Source of the DNA: an uncultured Saprospiraceae bacterium
Lineage (GTDB): Bacteria; Bacteroidota; Bacteroidia; Chitinophagales; Saprospiraceae
Length of the DNA: 32,512 nt
Direction of reading: 5' to 3'
NCBI GenBank assembly: GCA_937923345.1
Contig: CAKZVJ010000294.1
Location: 1-32,512, forward strand
Both the position numbers and the translations under genes were made by a program. The notes under the pieces are model-generated. The model was not told the origin of the DNA and did no database searches. It saw nothing but the letters and a program-made list of their open reading frames with translations. Below, piece by piece: positions 16,091 to 25,732 of the stretch; within the stretch, counting starts at the first letter, position 1; each line of letters starts with the position of its first letter.

Positions 16091-16579
16091 TTATTTGTTG
16101 GGATTTGGTTGAACAAATCCTTTCATCCAAATTACAGTTTTAGCAGGAAATGTATTAGCTATTATGGATACAGGTTTGTTTTGATCAAGCTTTTTTCCAG
16201 CAGTATTAAACTTTACAGATATCTCTCCAGATTGACCTGGGGGTATAGCATCGGATGGATATGAAGGTACAGTACATCCGCAGGTCGCTTTAGCATCTGA
16301 AATAAGTAAAGGCACTTTTCCTGTGTTCTTAAATTTAAAAATGTGGTCGACGGGTCTTCCTTCAAGCACCGTTCCAAAGTCAAATGTGGTTTCTTCAAAT
16401 ACTATTTTTGCAACCAGTGATGTATCTATAGGTTCATTGGCGCTGACTGGCATACGGATTATGTCGGATTTTGAGAAACCTTCTTTTTTGTCAGCGGCTA
16501 TTTTGTCTTCTACACCTGCATTTGGATTACAGGCTATAATCAAGAAGCCGAGGAAGCAAAAAACTATATTGATTTTCAT
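16091..16579 (-). CDS. DUF1573 lipoprotein
   Basis: From ATG 16579 it has 162 residues; a start seven codons earlier only adds polar residues before the signal peptide. The lipobox is LIIAC with Cys17. The DUF1573 Ig-like domain shows TFDFGTVLEG, FKFKNTGKVPLLI, the ATCGC motif and the GQSGEISVKFNT strand. The family is very common in Bacteroidota and has no known biochemical role; the fold resembles ASH/HYDIN-type beta-sandwiches. A place directly upstream of yajC is a recurring arrangement in this phylum and suggests a link with Sec-dependent envelope biogenesis. Confidence 0.88.
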   Translation of the reverse strand: MKINIVFCFLGFLIIACNPNAGVEDKIAADKKEGFSKSDIIRMPVSANEPIDTSLVAKIVFEETTFDFGTVLEGRPVDHIFKFKNTGKVPLLISDAKATCGCTVPSYPSDAIPPGQSGEISVKFNTAGKKLDQNKPVSIIANTFPAKTVIWMKGFVQPNPNK

Positions 16580-16597
16580 AATTCGATTTTTGTTGAC

Positions 16598-16605
16598 CAA
16601 AATTA
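16598..16605 (-). promoter_or_regulatory. Candidate -7 box for the DUF1573-yajC-miaE unit
   Basis: On the minus strand TAATTTTG fits TAnnTTTG and lies 18 bases before the ATG at 16579. No clear TTTG -33 element is seen at the expected spacing, so the call rests on the -7 box and the position. Confidence 0.3.
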
Positions 16606-16787
16606 CTTAAAAGGTGCTGCAATTGGTAGAAATTCGTTTGAAATATATTCCTAATTTAGGCAGTTATTATTATAACTACTTTAAATCAGAATGTAAGGTG
16701 CATATGATAATAGTATGCGTACGAACAAAAATGTACTAATCCTTTATAAGTTAAGGGTTTAGTTCTGCTAACATAAGCGAAAATGTA

Positions 16788-16795
16788 TAATTTTG
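16788..16795 (+). promoter_or_regulatory. Candidate -7 box for aroK
   Basis: TAATTTTG fits TAnnTTTG and would give a leader of about 60 bases before the ATG at 16864. A TTTA at 16758-16761 is the nearest -33-like element but is too far for a standard promoter. Confidence 0.3.
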
Positions 16796-16863
16796 CATGT
16801 CTATAGCAGTCTTATTCTCAAAGAGGTAAGATTCATTTAAAACGCAGCTTAGTAAATATCTAT

Positions 16864-17379
16864 ATGAATATATTTTTGATTGGTAGTATGGGGGTAGGGA
16901 AGTCGTCCTTAGGTAAAAGAATAGCGAATCGCCTTGCAATACCTTTTGTTGATACCGATGAAGAAATAGTGGATAATGAGTGCAAATCCATCAATAGTAT
17001 ATTTAAGGAGGAAGGAGAGCCGTATTTTAGAGCACAAGAGGCAGAAATAATAAGATCGTTTGATGCAACAAAAACACAAATTATCGCCACTGGTGGTGGT
17101 CTACCTATGTATCATGAAAATATGAAATATATGTTGGACAATGGTATAGTGATATATTTGCACTTAGATCTGGATACATTAGCTGAGCGTTTGTTCAAAG
17201 GTAGGGCTAAACGTCCGGCTATTAGGTCCTTAAATATGGCTGAAATCAAAGATAAGCTAAGCGCTATGCTTCAAGATAGAAGCCTTATCTACGAACAAGC
17301 GCATATTAAATACTACCGATTTGATAATATCAAAAAGGAAACTTTAGAGCTCAGTAAATATTTGAAGTTGTTCTTATAA
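16864..17379 (+). CDS. aroK: Shikimate kinase
   Basis: This enzyme phosphorylates shikimate at the 3-hydroxyl with ATP, step five of the chorismate pathway. The 171 residues match the family length. Walker A is GSMGVGKSS (7-15). The shikimate site has D32 in DTDEEI, R56 in YFRAQE and the GGG at 77-79. The lid carries R117 and P118, and R139 in DRSLIYE closes the active site. ATG 16864 is directly before the first beta strand. No other aro genes are near. The truncated glycosyltransferase frame follows 82 bp downstream. Confidence 0.95.
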   Translation: MNIFLIGSMGVGKSSLGKRIANRLAIPFVDTDEEIVDNECKSINSIFKEEGEPYFRAQEAEIIRSFDATKTQIIATGGGLPMYHENMKYMLDNGIVIYLHLDLDTLAERLFKGRAKRPAIRSLNMAEIKDKLSAMLQDRSLIYEQAHIKYYRFDNIKKETLELSKYLKLFL

Positions 17380-17461
17380 ATAAACTTCCCGCGTCACACT
17401 TGATTGTTTTTTTGGCTTTTATTAGTAGACCATCTAAATATATTACATTTTTAACCAGATT

Positions 17462-18034
17462 TTGACAGCCCCCAAAAACTTTGAATGTTTTATGAAGCTG
17501 TTTAACTTAGTTACTCTAGGGAGGTTTCTTGAAGGAAACTCATTAGAGGTAGCGGTAAAAGCCTATGCAGATTTTTATCATAGTGTTTCTAAAAAGTATC
17601 AAAAGAAGACGCACCTCACACTTATAGATAAAAGATACCATCAAGTCTTGAATAAAGAATTGACAGATGCGTTAAAGCTGAAAGAATGCATCACCTTTTT
17701 GAATTTGCAAGAGCAAGAAAAAATTGTAGAGGCCTATAAATTTGGCTCGTTATTAATATTGCCAAGGAATACAAATTCTTCAAGCATAATAAAGGAATCG
17801 TTTTTATATGGATTACCCATCTTGTGCTATGAACATCCAAGTCATAATAATCTTATTAATAGTTCAAATAGTATGACTGTTGTTTATCGAAATGATACGC
17901 AGGCAGCAAATGAAATTACCAAAAATTTGAATTTACTGAACTACGACCCAGACGCTGTTAGTTTTTTAAAAAAAGGCGCTGCGCTAAAGTATGAGAGAGA
18001 TTTATCCTGGGGTAAAAGAGCTGAAACTAGATAA
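17462..18034 (+). pseudogene. Glycosyltransferase C-terminal domain, N-terminal half missing
   Basis: The frame opens with TTG at 17462 (190 residues) or ATG at 17492 (180 residues). It reads like the C-terminal Rossmann half of a GT-B glycosyltransferase. VTLGRFLEGNSLEVAVKAY resembles the family's G-R-x-x-x-x-K-G-x-x-x-x-I-x-A-x start. LTLID, then YKFGSLLILPR and IIKESFLYGLPILCYE correspond to the nucleotide-sugar-binding section. The acceptor-binding N-terminal half (about 180 residues) is absent: an in-frame stop lies at 17435-17437 and only 82 bp separate it from aroK. It is most likely a remnant, but a stand-alone domain cannot be excluded since the remaining frame is intact. It converges on tamL with 2 bp between stops. 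Confidence 0.55.
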
Positions 18035-18036
18035 AG

Positions 18037-20325
18037 TTAAAATGGATAGCCAAATCCTAGCTGCAATCTTAGGTTGTCAAATACCCAGTCTCTTGTAAAG
18101 GCATCAGGCCTACTGGTGGTCCACTCAAACCCTTCATTAAGAAATGGACGACGCATCAATGCAGCTAGGTCTAATCGAATAACAATAAAACTTTCGATGT
18201 CTAAACGTAAACCTATGCCAGTATTAATGGCGATTTGCTCAATAAAGGTATCTCTCCCAAATCGACCACCTGGTTTAATAGGATCTTCTGCTAAAAGCCA
18301 GATATTACCCGCATCTATGAAAGTAGCCCCTTTCAAATAGCCGAATATAGGGAAGCGGTATTCTAGATTCATTTCCAATAAGATATCACCTGTCTGGTCA
18401 AAAAATTGATTTCTTACGGGATTGTCTGGATCAACATCCAAGACAAAATCTCCCGGACCTAGCCCTCTAAGTTGGAACCCTCTTATACTTTGAGCTCCTC
18501 CTACCAGAAACTGTTCGTTATAAGGTATTTGCTCTGAATTTCCGTAGGCGTATGCTAGGCCTGTCTTGAGTCTGCCAACCAACTGTGATTTTTTGATGTT
18601 TACATAGTGTCTAAGATCCAATTGTATTTTTGCATACTGTGAGAATGGGATGCCAAAAATAGTTTTGTTAACGTTGCTACTCGCTGAATTTATAACTGCA
18701 TTTAAGGTATTACCAGATGTTCTTGCTGTAGCCGTGAAAAAAGAATAATCCCGCTTCGATTTGGAGTCTTGATTTGTAAAGGTGTAGGTATATTCCATTC
18801 CTATATCAAATAGATCCTGTAAGGATAAAGCTAATCTTCGATCATTACTTTCCAAATCAATAAATTCTGGTGACCGCCTAAAAATATTTAGATAGCTCAA
18901 AGATAATAAGGTGATTTCGTGGTTTGATTTCTTGGTTTCTCTCCAATTATATCCCAAAGACAAAGTACTCTTTACCGCGCTGTAAGTATCAATTCTATTT
19001 TGAATACTATTTTTTAATCCAATAAATGAATTTGGTATAAAAAAACTTGATGGTTTGTATTTAAAAAATTTAGGTATGAGTAGTCTCGGGATACTCAGTG
19101 TAGTGTTCAATTCAGCAATCAATGAATTCAATAGACTTTGATTTTCATTCACTTGAAGTTCAGCACCAAGTGTTAAGCTGGCACTAAATGTTTCAGCACC
19201 TTTAAAGGTGTTTTTGTTGGTGTAGCTACCAGTAATTGCTGTTCCAAAAAAACTTCCTGATCGATTATTCAATTCGAAGTCTGTACCTAATCTACCATCA
19301 GAAGCATAAGCGAGATCAATATATCTGTCTATTGTATCCAATGAGTCTCCATATGCAGGGCTATATTTTTGGTTGACATGTCTAAATAAATTATATGATA
19401 AAAAATGACTTAGCGTCAGTTCTTGTTTCCCCTCAGATATATAGTCGCCTTTGTCTTGATCGACTGTAAGGTCTATTATTCTCGCTTTCATTAAATCTTC
19501 TGATCCATAGCTATAAAGGCCTGGTTTAATTTCTATTGAATCCTGGGATATAATTCGTCTATTGTTTTCCCACTTTAAATATGTGTTACCAATCTTGTAT
19601 CGAGTAAGTGTTTCTTTTTCTTCAGGAACCTTAAAATGAATACCCATATCTACTATATTTTCATGATACTGTGTATCTACAGTGAAGTAAAAATAATCTT
19701 CGGTTATATTTAGGTATCCACTGTTCTTCAATGTCTTTGCATATCTCGCTCTTTCTTCGTCAATTTTTTCCTTGCTATATCGGTCGCCTTCTTGGATTAC
19801 GCTGTATTTATCAAAACTTTGGAGAAGTTTGCCCACTTTAGTGCTATCTGAGATTCTCGATAAAGTTTGAATAGTGTGTATTGGCTTTAGACTAACAAAA
19901 TAATTTACTTTTGTTTTTTTGTTTTCAGTAATTTTCGAAACATAGACTGTGGATCCAATAAATCCATTATCCAACAGATATTTTTCCATTCTTAAGCGAC
20001 TAAGTTCTACATCTTCAGGTGTGTAAAGTGCTGGCTTATCCGCTCTATTGGAGAAAATTTCTTTTTTTCCAGCGGCCTTCCTTTCAATATTTTTATAGTA
20101 AATTATAGTAGGAATTTTATTCCAGGTAGAATTGACTACTGGCGTAATTAGACCGTTAAGAGCTGTTCTGGTTTTATTTACTTTAGATAGCGTATTTGGA
20201 TCATTAAATTCAATATTATTTTGGACTATTAGAGATTCTTTCTCTGCTAGGTACTTAGTAGTATTGCATGACCAGAATGTCAAAAAACAACATAGGAAAA
20301 AGAAATATGTAGTACTACTTTGCAT
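18037..20325 (-). CDS. tamL: TamL, Omp85-family outer-membrane lipoprotein
   Basis: This 762-residue lipoprotein has a signal peptide and lipobox TFWSC (Cys20). POTRA-like segments follow (about 100-300, with RMEKYLLDNGFIGS and ARYAKTLKNSGYLNI marking repeat helices), then a 16-stranded-type beta barrel ending in a terminal aromatic, GFGYPF. The Omp85 lid-loop motif appears as QSIRGFQLRGLG, and the barrel segment LEMNLEYRFPIFGYLKGATFIDAGNIW is a strong bacterial surface antigen (D15) signature. Bacteroidota replace TamA with this lipidated form and pair it with TamB for outer-membrane protein or lipid homeostasis. It starts 2 bp after the tamB stop, so the two are one operon. The assignment is firm. 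Confidence 0.92.
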   Translation of the reverse strand: MQSSTTYFFFLCCFLTFWSCNTTKYLAEKESLIVQNNIEFNDPNTLSKVNKTRTALNGLITPVVNSTWNKIPTIIYYKNIERKAAGKKEIFSNRADKPALYTPEDVELSRLRMEKYLLDNGFIGSTVYVSKITENKKTKVNYFVSLKPIHTIQTLSRISDSTKVGKLLQSFDKYSVIQEGDRYSKEKIDEERARYAKTLKNSGYLNITEDYFYFTVDTQYHENIVDMGIHFKVPEEKETLTRYKIGNTYLKWENNRRIISQDSIEIKPGLYSYGSEDLMKARIIDLTVDQDKGDYISEGKQELTLSHFLSYNLFRHVNQKYSPAYGDSLDTIDRYIDLAYASDGRLGTDFELNNRSGSFFGTAITGSYTNKNTFKGAETFSASLTLGAELQVNENQSLLNSLIAELNTTLSIPRLLIPKFFKYKPSSFFIPNSFIGLKNSIQNRIDTYSAVKSTLSLGYNWRETKKSNHEITLLSLSYLNIFRRSPEFIDLESNDRRLALSLQDLFDIGMEYTYTFTNQDSKSKRDYSFFTATARTSGNTLNAVINSASSNVNKTIFGIPFSQYAKIQLDLRHYVNIKKSQLVGRLKTGLAYAYGNSEQIPYNEQFLVGGAQSIRGFQLRGLGPGDFVLDVDPDNPVRNQFFDQTGDILLEMNLEYRFPIFGYLKGATFIDAGNIWLLAEDPIKPGGRFGRDTFIEQIAINTGIGLRLDIESFIVIRLDLAALMRRPFLNEGFEWTTSRPDAFTRDWVFDNLRLQLGFGYPF

Positions 20326-20327
20326 TT

Positions 20328-23300
20328 TTAGTTGTTAGATTTGTTTCTTAGATACAAAGCTTTTTGTAATGAAATCCCAATGCCATTTTTATTTGTATTT
20401 TCCTCTAACAAAACGTCAAAATCGGATTTTCTGAATGCCTCTAAGGTGATATTTCCTTTTTTGTTTAGCTTATATTGTAGAATAAAATCACCCGCAATAC
20501 TTGAAAATGCAGCATGACTAGATCGATTGTCTACATCGACATTACCTAGAGCTTTCAAGGTTAGCCTATTATTGAAAAAACTTTTAGAGGCGCCTACTCC
20601 AAATTCGGTAACTGAGGTACTTCGACTATCGTTGATATAGTCAGTATTGTAGGAGTCTACATTAACAATCAAATCAAATCCTTTTATAAATTTGTCAGTC
20701 AGTTTATTTAGCCTATCCTCCACTAAACTACTTACACTACTCAAGGCTATATTTCCTGTGTTTTGTACTATAGAGCCAGACACGGAAGCATCGACAAAGG
20801 AATCAAAAATGATAAGCCCGAAAACTTGATTATAGAGCTGTTCTTGATCACTTCTAATTTCATTTAGTCGTCTATCTATATTTGGATTCTGTTGGATATC
20901 GCTATTAACAAAGCTCAAATCAAAGTCCAAATCTGGATTTCTAATTGTGCCATTTATATCTAAAGCAACTTGCACTTCTGTCCTTTTTTGTAATCGAGAG
21001 ACTTCGGTTTCAGACAGACTAGATTTGTCTTCAATGATAGCTAAAGGAGTTGCCTTAGTATTGTAGGCTGTTTCTACATCTAGACGTGCTAGTAGTGGAT
21101 CCCCCTGAAATATTACGCTACCTCCTTTGACAAGATCAAATTCTTTGTATATCAATTTTCCATAGGAAAAATTGTATTTGCCACTATCAACTGTATATTG
21201 CCCAAAGACATTTATTTGCCCATCTGGTGAAATGTTAACTTGCAAATTCGCGTCCCCAAAACAAGTTAATTTGTCTCCTGACTTTGGATCTAATATGAAT
21301 TGAAACTTGGTATCCTTGCCTACGTCAAGAGTTAATTCTAAATCTAAAGGTAGATTATTTGTCAATTGGTACAATTCACCCTCTAGAGAGTCAGGGTTGA
21401 TTGCAGAATTGTTTGTAAAGATGATATAATCATCTTGGATGACAGTTTCAGATTCAGTAAATGGACTTAAATGAAATTCCGTTCCCTTAAGAGAAGATGC
21501 ATTTACCTTTATGTTCGGTAAATTTAGGGGGCCTTTTATACTTGCATCAGCGTTTAATATTAGATTTCCATAGAATAAAGGATTTTCTTCTACACTCGTA
21601 TTTAGTATCTGAAAGGCCTCTGTGTTTACGCTCAAATCATAATAGAAGTCTTTAAAATTTGTATGGTTAATAGACCCATTTAGGAAAGCTTTTCTATTTT
21701 CTAAATCTTTAAGAAGCATGTTGTCAAAAATAAATTTGGAGTCTTCTATGAGTACTGTTTGTCCGTCTATTTGGTAGTTTGTGTTGGAAAAATTTATGAT
21801 TGTACTTAGCTCATTTGTAGTGACACTTCCATTGATTATCAGTGTTTCTTCTGTGCCATTTATACTTATATTGCCATTTACACTTCCTTTGCTATCGGAA
21901 ACTATTTTTTCTATAAATGGTTCGAAAATGGTGATGTCAAGATCTTTAAATGTGGATTCAAATCTCAATGCATTAGTGGCTAAGTCTAGTGTACCTTTTC
22001 CTTCTGCATAGTTGCCTTTACCATCAACGGATATGTCTAGATCTAGAATACTAGATTTTTTTCTTTTGTCAGCACTCAAATTGATATCTCCTAGTTCATT
22101 CTTGTTTAGTATTATTTCTTTTGCAAATAGGTCACCGCTGTATCTTGGGTCGCTAAAAATATCTTGAATCAAAATGTTTGCATCTGCAATTCCATATAAA
22201 TAATCATTCTCAAAGGCCATTAAATTGGTCAATTCGTGAATATCAAAATTAGCCAGCAGAACATTTAATGGAGTATTTCCTAATGGTTTAGCATTGTCGC
22301 TTTGCACCAGTAGCGATTGTAAATCCTTCGAAATCCTTAAAGAGTTGACATACAAGTAGTCATTTTTGAATTGAATACTATTTTCTTTAGAAATAGTCCA
22401 ATTGGCACTATCTAATTTTAGTACTTCATCAAATTTGAAATTGTACAAACCATCTTCGTTGGTCAAATTTCCACCTAATGACAATATGTTAGCTAGGGAG
22501 TCATTTTCAACATTTAGGTTTACTGTTAGTTTATCTTTTTGCAAAATAGCCTTGAGGTTATTTATAGGTAGTGTTATGTTGGAGATGCCAGTAAGACTGT
22601 CAAACAAGATTTCATTTTCAATGCTGTTATCTTTATTTTGAGAAAATAAGTCAATATTTTTTGTTTTGTATTTATCAAATTGGAGTGCTAGAATACTTCC
22701 ATTTAATAATAAGGATTCTTTATCACTATTTAAGTAGGCGTATAAACTTAAGTCTTCTAGCTTATATAATTTGGGAGCGAATAATCGGAGAAAAGATTCA
22801 TCCTTTACCTCCAATCCAATGGAAAATATCTCCTTCGTATCTAAGCTGGGGGTTATTGCGTTACTTTCTTCTACTAACCATTGGACAGGTATGTAGTAGT
22901 CTACTATATCTTTGAAGTAAATTGGGATTTGTGTCAAACGATAATCCCCTTTGATGCTAGCCTCAATCCCATCTGTATTAAAGATTAAGTTTTTATTGTT
23001 TTTGTCATCTATCGAAGAAATAAATATAAGACTATCACTTTGGTAAGTCATTGTATCTACCCTCAGTTTGAATTCATTGACATCAAGGTTGCCTAAAAAA
23101 TCATCAAGTGAATTTCCTATACCATTTATTTGCACAACTCCTGACATAGAGATGTTGCGAGAGGATAGGTTCATTGGTAATAAGGCTAGGGTGTCTACAT
23201 CTAATTTGAAATCCATCTCAGGTTCTTCTCCTGATAAATCTAATAAACCCGTAAATTCAGCTATTGCATGTGTATTGTCTATTTTGAAGTCGCCATTAAA

Positions 23301-25229
23301 TTTCTTCTGATTTACCATACCACTAAAAGTGAAGTTTTCGTAAATCACATTTTTATAACTTAATGAAGTAACTTTTACATTCATTTCACTATTCAGATCC
23401 CTCAAATCCAATCCAGCGCCGTCGGCGTCTATGCTCAAACTTGCATTGCCAAAATCATCGTTGTTCAGTACTGAACCTAGGTCAAAGTTTTCAAGTTGAA
23501 TAGCTCCAGAATATGAAGCGCTTTTGTATTTATTGTCAAATTTGAGTTGGACATCTGTTACTGCATTTCCAATATCCGTATAAAGCTCTCCATCTAGTTC
23601 AAATTCTTTTAGTGATCCAGTATAGTTTCCTTCATAGCTGATAGCACCAGCTCCAGCTATAGAAGGGGGTAGGTCGCCCTTGATAAATCCTTTTAGATCG
23701 TCTAGGTGCGTATTAAGTTTTTCTATTTGAAGCTTAAGTCTAAGTTGGTCAGGGTCTAGAACATTTGTGATTTGTCCGGAAAACTTTGCGTTGGTATTAG
23801 CAGAACTATTGAAGTCAAAATTGTCTACTGAGATTGATTGTAGAGTTCCATCAAACTTACCGCTTAGATCTACCAATCCAAAAGTATTTAGGGAGGAAGG
23901 TAAGGTGCCCTCTGGTAATATGCTTGAAAGTTTTTCAGAACTTGTTTTAAGTTCTTTTACTAGCAAGTTAAAGGCTAGTTCATCCTTGTTGAGAATCTTA
24001 TAGAGTTTACCATTCAGCTTAGTTGTGATGATGCCTGGAACTTTAACTTTTACATTTTGAAAGCTTAATTCATCAATATCCCCGATTAATTGACCATCAA
24101 GGATTACATTTTCTGAAGATGAAATATTGGCAAAGCCTTTATTTGAAAACAAATCGGAGAAGAATCTGAGGTCTTTCATTTGAATATTAGTGTTATCAAA
24201 ATCAGAATTGATTCTTATTTTTTTAATGTTATTGAGATTTGAAAACTCTTCAAATGTAAGAAAGGTACTGCCGTTGATTTTGCTTTGCGGTGTTTCAACA
24301 TTAATATTAGGTAAGTTGATGCCATGGTCTGTAAGGTTGAATTCAAGATCCATTTTATCTAGTTGGAATCCACTCTTTTCTTTCAGCGATAATTGTGTTA
24401 TCAGGCCACTCATCTGTATACTGTCTAATTTGATGTCCTTAGCTTTCATATTGACATCCGATAGATTGAGATCATTAAATGCGATTATGGATTCTTGCCT
24501 TTTACTATGTTTCTCTTTGACAATGATGTCTAGCTGTTCTGTGTCGAAGTTGGCAACTTCTATTTGCCAAGGAAGTCCAGTAAACTGGAGGTCATTATTT
24601 TTTTGATTTACACCGGCTTCATAGCTGTACTTTACTTGTATATCTTCTAACAGAATATCTTCAGCGATTATCTTTTTGTTGTTGATGTCCAGGAAATCCA
24701 AGTTTAATGTTCCCTCTTTTAGCACAATATCAAGCTGGCTATTTGCTTGTTCTAAATAGAATCTATTATCCTCAAGGTAAAGTTTGTTTAGGTCAAACTT
24801 CAATGCAGTAGTATCATTAAGGTTTTCCTGAGGCGTAAAAGCGTCTACTAAGAATTGAAAGTTATATTCTTTGGTGGAGGGATCTAGTTTGGCTTGAATG
24901 TCTGCCCCTTTTAGCTTGGCCTCTGTTATTATTAATTCATTTTGAATTAGGCCTAATAATGAAGCCTTAACTTCTATTGATTGGATATATACTAGGGTGT
25001 CCCCTTGGAGATCTTCTAGATAAATATCACTTAGATTGACTCGATTGAAGAAGTCAATATCTACTTTTTGTACTGATATCTGATTTCCAAGTTTTTCGGA
25101 TAGGCTTTGATTGACTTTTTTGATGATGCTGGTCTGAATGCCAGGCAATTGCACTAAAAGAATTGCCACTAAGAAGAGCAGCAAAAGCCCTACTACGATA
25201 TACTTTATGTATCTAAACCCTTTTTTCAC
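20328..25229 (-). CDS. tamB: TamB (AsmA-like/DUF490) translocation and assembly protein
   Basis: This 1633-residue protein has an N-terminal membrane anchor (about 8-28) and a long run of beta-taco/AsmA-like repeats of alternating hydrophobic strands. The C-terminal TamB domain (about 1200-1620) contains KLTCFGDANLQVNISPDGQ, DSGKYNFSYG, NGTIRNPDLDFDL and a closing TLEAFRKSDF stretch. It spans the periplasm from the inner membrane to TamL in the outer membrane. Related AsmA-like proteins move phospholipids or assist barrel insertion. The start is a GTG at 25229; no better start precedes the anchor. Length is in the usual range for Bacteroidota TamB, and there is no frameshift. Confidence 0.93.
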   Translation of the reverse strand: MKKGFRYIKYIVVGLLLLFLVAILLVQLPGIQTSIIKKVNQSLSEKLGNQISVQKVDIDFFNRVNLSDIYLEDLQGDTLVYIQSIEVKASLLGLIQNELIITEAKLKGADIQAKLDPSTKEYNFQFLVDAFTPQENLNDTTALKFDLNKLYLEDNRFYLEQANSQLDIVLKEGTLNLDFLDINNKKIIAEDILLEDIQVKYSYEAGVNQKNNDLQFTGLPWQIEVANFDTEQLDIIVKEKHSKRQESIIAFNDLNLSDVNMKAKDIKLDSIQMSGLITQLSLKEKSGFQLDKMDLEFNLTDHGINLPNINVETPQSKINGSTFLTFEEFSNLNNIKKIRINSDFDNTNIQMKDLRFFSDLFSNKGFANISSSENVILDGQLIGDIDELSFQNVKVKVPGIITTKLNGKLYKILNKDELAFNLLVKELKTSSEKLSSILPEGTLPSSLNTFGLVDLSGKFDGTLQSISVDNFDFNSSANTNAKFSGQITNVLDPDQLRLKLQIEKLNTHLDDLKGFIKGDLPPSIAGAGAISYEGNYTGSLKEFELDGELYTDIGNAVTDVQLKFDNKYKSASYSGAIQLENFDLGSVLNNDDFGNASLSIDADGAGLDLRDLNSEMNVKVTSLSYKNVIYENFTFSGMVNQKKFNGDFKIDNTHAIAEFTGLLDLSGEEPEMDFKLDVDTLALLPMNLSSRNISMSGVVQINGIGNSLDDFLGNLDVNEFKLRVDTMTYQSDSLIFISSIDDKNNKNLIFNTDGIEASIKGDYRLTQIPIYFKDIVDYYIPVQWLVEESNAITPSLDTKEIFSIGLEVKDESFLRLFAPKLYKLEDLSLYAYLNSDKESLLLNGSILALQFDKYKTKNIDLFSQNKDNSIENEILFDSLTGISNITLPINNLKAILQKDKLTVNLNVENDSLANILSLGGNLTNEDGLYNFKFDEVLKLDSANWTISKENSIQFKNDYLYVNSLRISKDLQSLLVQSDNAKPLGNTPLNVLLANFDIHELTNLMAFENDYLYGIADANILIQDIFSDPRYSGDLFAKEIILNKNELGDINLSADKRKKSSILDLDISVDGKGNYAEGKGTLDLATNALRFESTFKDLDITIFEPFIEKIVSDSKGSVNGNISINGTEETLIINGSVTTNELSTIINFSNTNYQIDGQTVLIEDSKFIFDNMLLKDLENRKAFLNGSINHTNFKDFYYDLSVNTEAFQILNTSVEENPLFYGNLILNADASIKGPLNLPNIKVNASSLKGTEFHLSPFTESETVIQDDYIIFTNNSAINPDSLEGELYQLTNNLPLDLELTLDVGKDTKFQFILDPKSGDKLTCFGDANLQVNISPDGQINVFGQYTVDSGKYNFSYGKLIYKEFDLVKGGSVIFQGDPLLARLDVETAYNTKATPLAIIEDKSSLSETEVSRLQKRTEVQVALDINGTIRNPDLDFDLSFVNSDIQQNPNIDRRLNEIRSDQEQLYNQVFGLIIFDSFVDASVSGSIVQNTGNIALSSVSSLVEDRLNKLTDKFIKGFDLIVNVDSYNTDYINDSRSTSVTEFGVGASKSFFNNRLTLKALGNVDVDNRSSHAAFSSIAGDFILQYKLNKKGNITLEAFRKSDFDVLLEENTNKNGIGISLQKALYLRNKSNN

Positions 25230-25525
25230 AATAAACCCTTATCCCTTTAAAGTGTTTGGTATCTTTCGTAAATAAAACCTAAAAGTAATTCTTTTAATTA
25301 TAAGGGTATACACCTAATTTTTTATCTAAAGAATATGTTATTAAATACTTGATTTACATAAATTTGTACGTATTGGGTATAATGATGTACGAGATTTTGG
25401 CTACAGATTTTGTTGTTTATATTTTCGCGACTCGCCGCTGGCGACTAAGCTCGACAAAGCTTGTCCCGACTGGAGTGTAACGGAACGTCGGGGCAGAGCG
25501 CGTAAGAAGCTAGGGGGTGAAGTGG

Positions 25526-25571
25526 TTCCGAGCTGTATAGGCGCATGGTAATGCGTCTATACAGCTCGGAA
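25526..25571. repeat. Near-perfect 21-bp hairpin
   Basis: The arms 25526-25546 and 25551-25571 (TTCCGAGCTGTATAG... and its complement) pair over all 21 positions as RNA on the plus strand, with one G-U wobble, around the 4-base loop GGTA. There is no U-run after it, so it is not a classic terminator. It lies upstream of the purC promoter. It could be a repeat-element core, a small structured RNA or a protein-binding palindrome. Confidence 0.8.
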
Positions 25572-25711
25572 GGAACAGAAGACCCGACCCTATGGCTGTT
25601 AGTGAGGGACGAAACTAGCAGACATCAGGGGAGCTCCCACATGAAGATAATAGAGACAAATATGTTGCACAGTGGGATGATATTTCACTTTTTAGTACGC
25701 GCAAAAATAGA

Positions 25712-25719
25712 TACTTTTG
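25712..25719 (+). promoter_or_regulatory. Candidate -7 box of purC
   Basis: TACTTTTG fits TAnnTTTG and lies 13 bases before the ATG at 25733, predicting a very short leader. The -33 area holds ACTTTTTAG rather than a clear TTTG. Confidence 0.4.
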
Positions 25720-25732
25720 CAAAAAATGTATT

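Larger units (their letters stand above)
25230..25732. other. Divergent spacer between tamB and purC
   Basis: No gene lies in these 503 bp. The tamB-proximal half is AT-rich and promoter-like. From about 25425 the DNA becomes GC-richer and highly structured, with CCCGAC/GTCGGG arms around 25467-25496, a 21-bp hairpin at 25526-25571 and the palindrome GGGAGCTCCC near 25630. The purC promoter follows. A 66-codon plus frame at 25545-25745 runs through the hairpin and purC start and is not a gene. Confidence 0.6.

Noticed and set aside
24190-24606. 138-codon plus-strand frame inside tamB
   Set aside because: It is a shadow of beta-repeat coding; no signal, motif or promoter.
25526-25571. Group II intron domain V
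   Set aside because: The stem contains GAGCTGTAT, reminiscent of domain V, but it lacks the two-base bulge and a GNRA loop, and no domain VI or reverse transcriptase is nearby.
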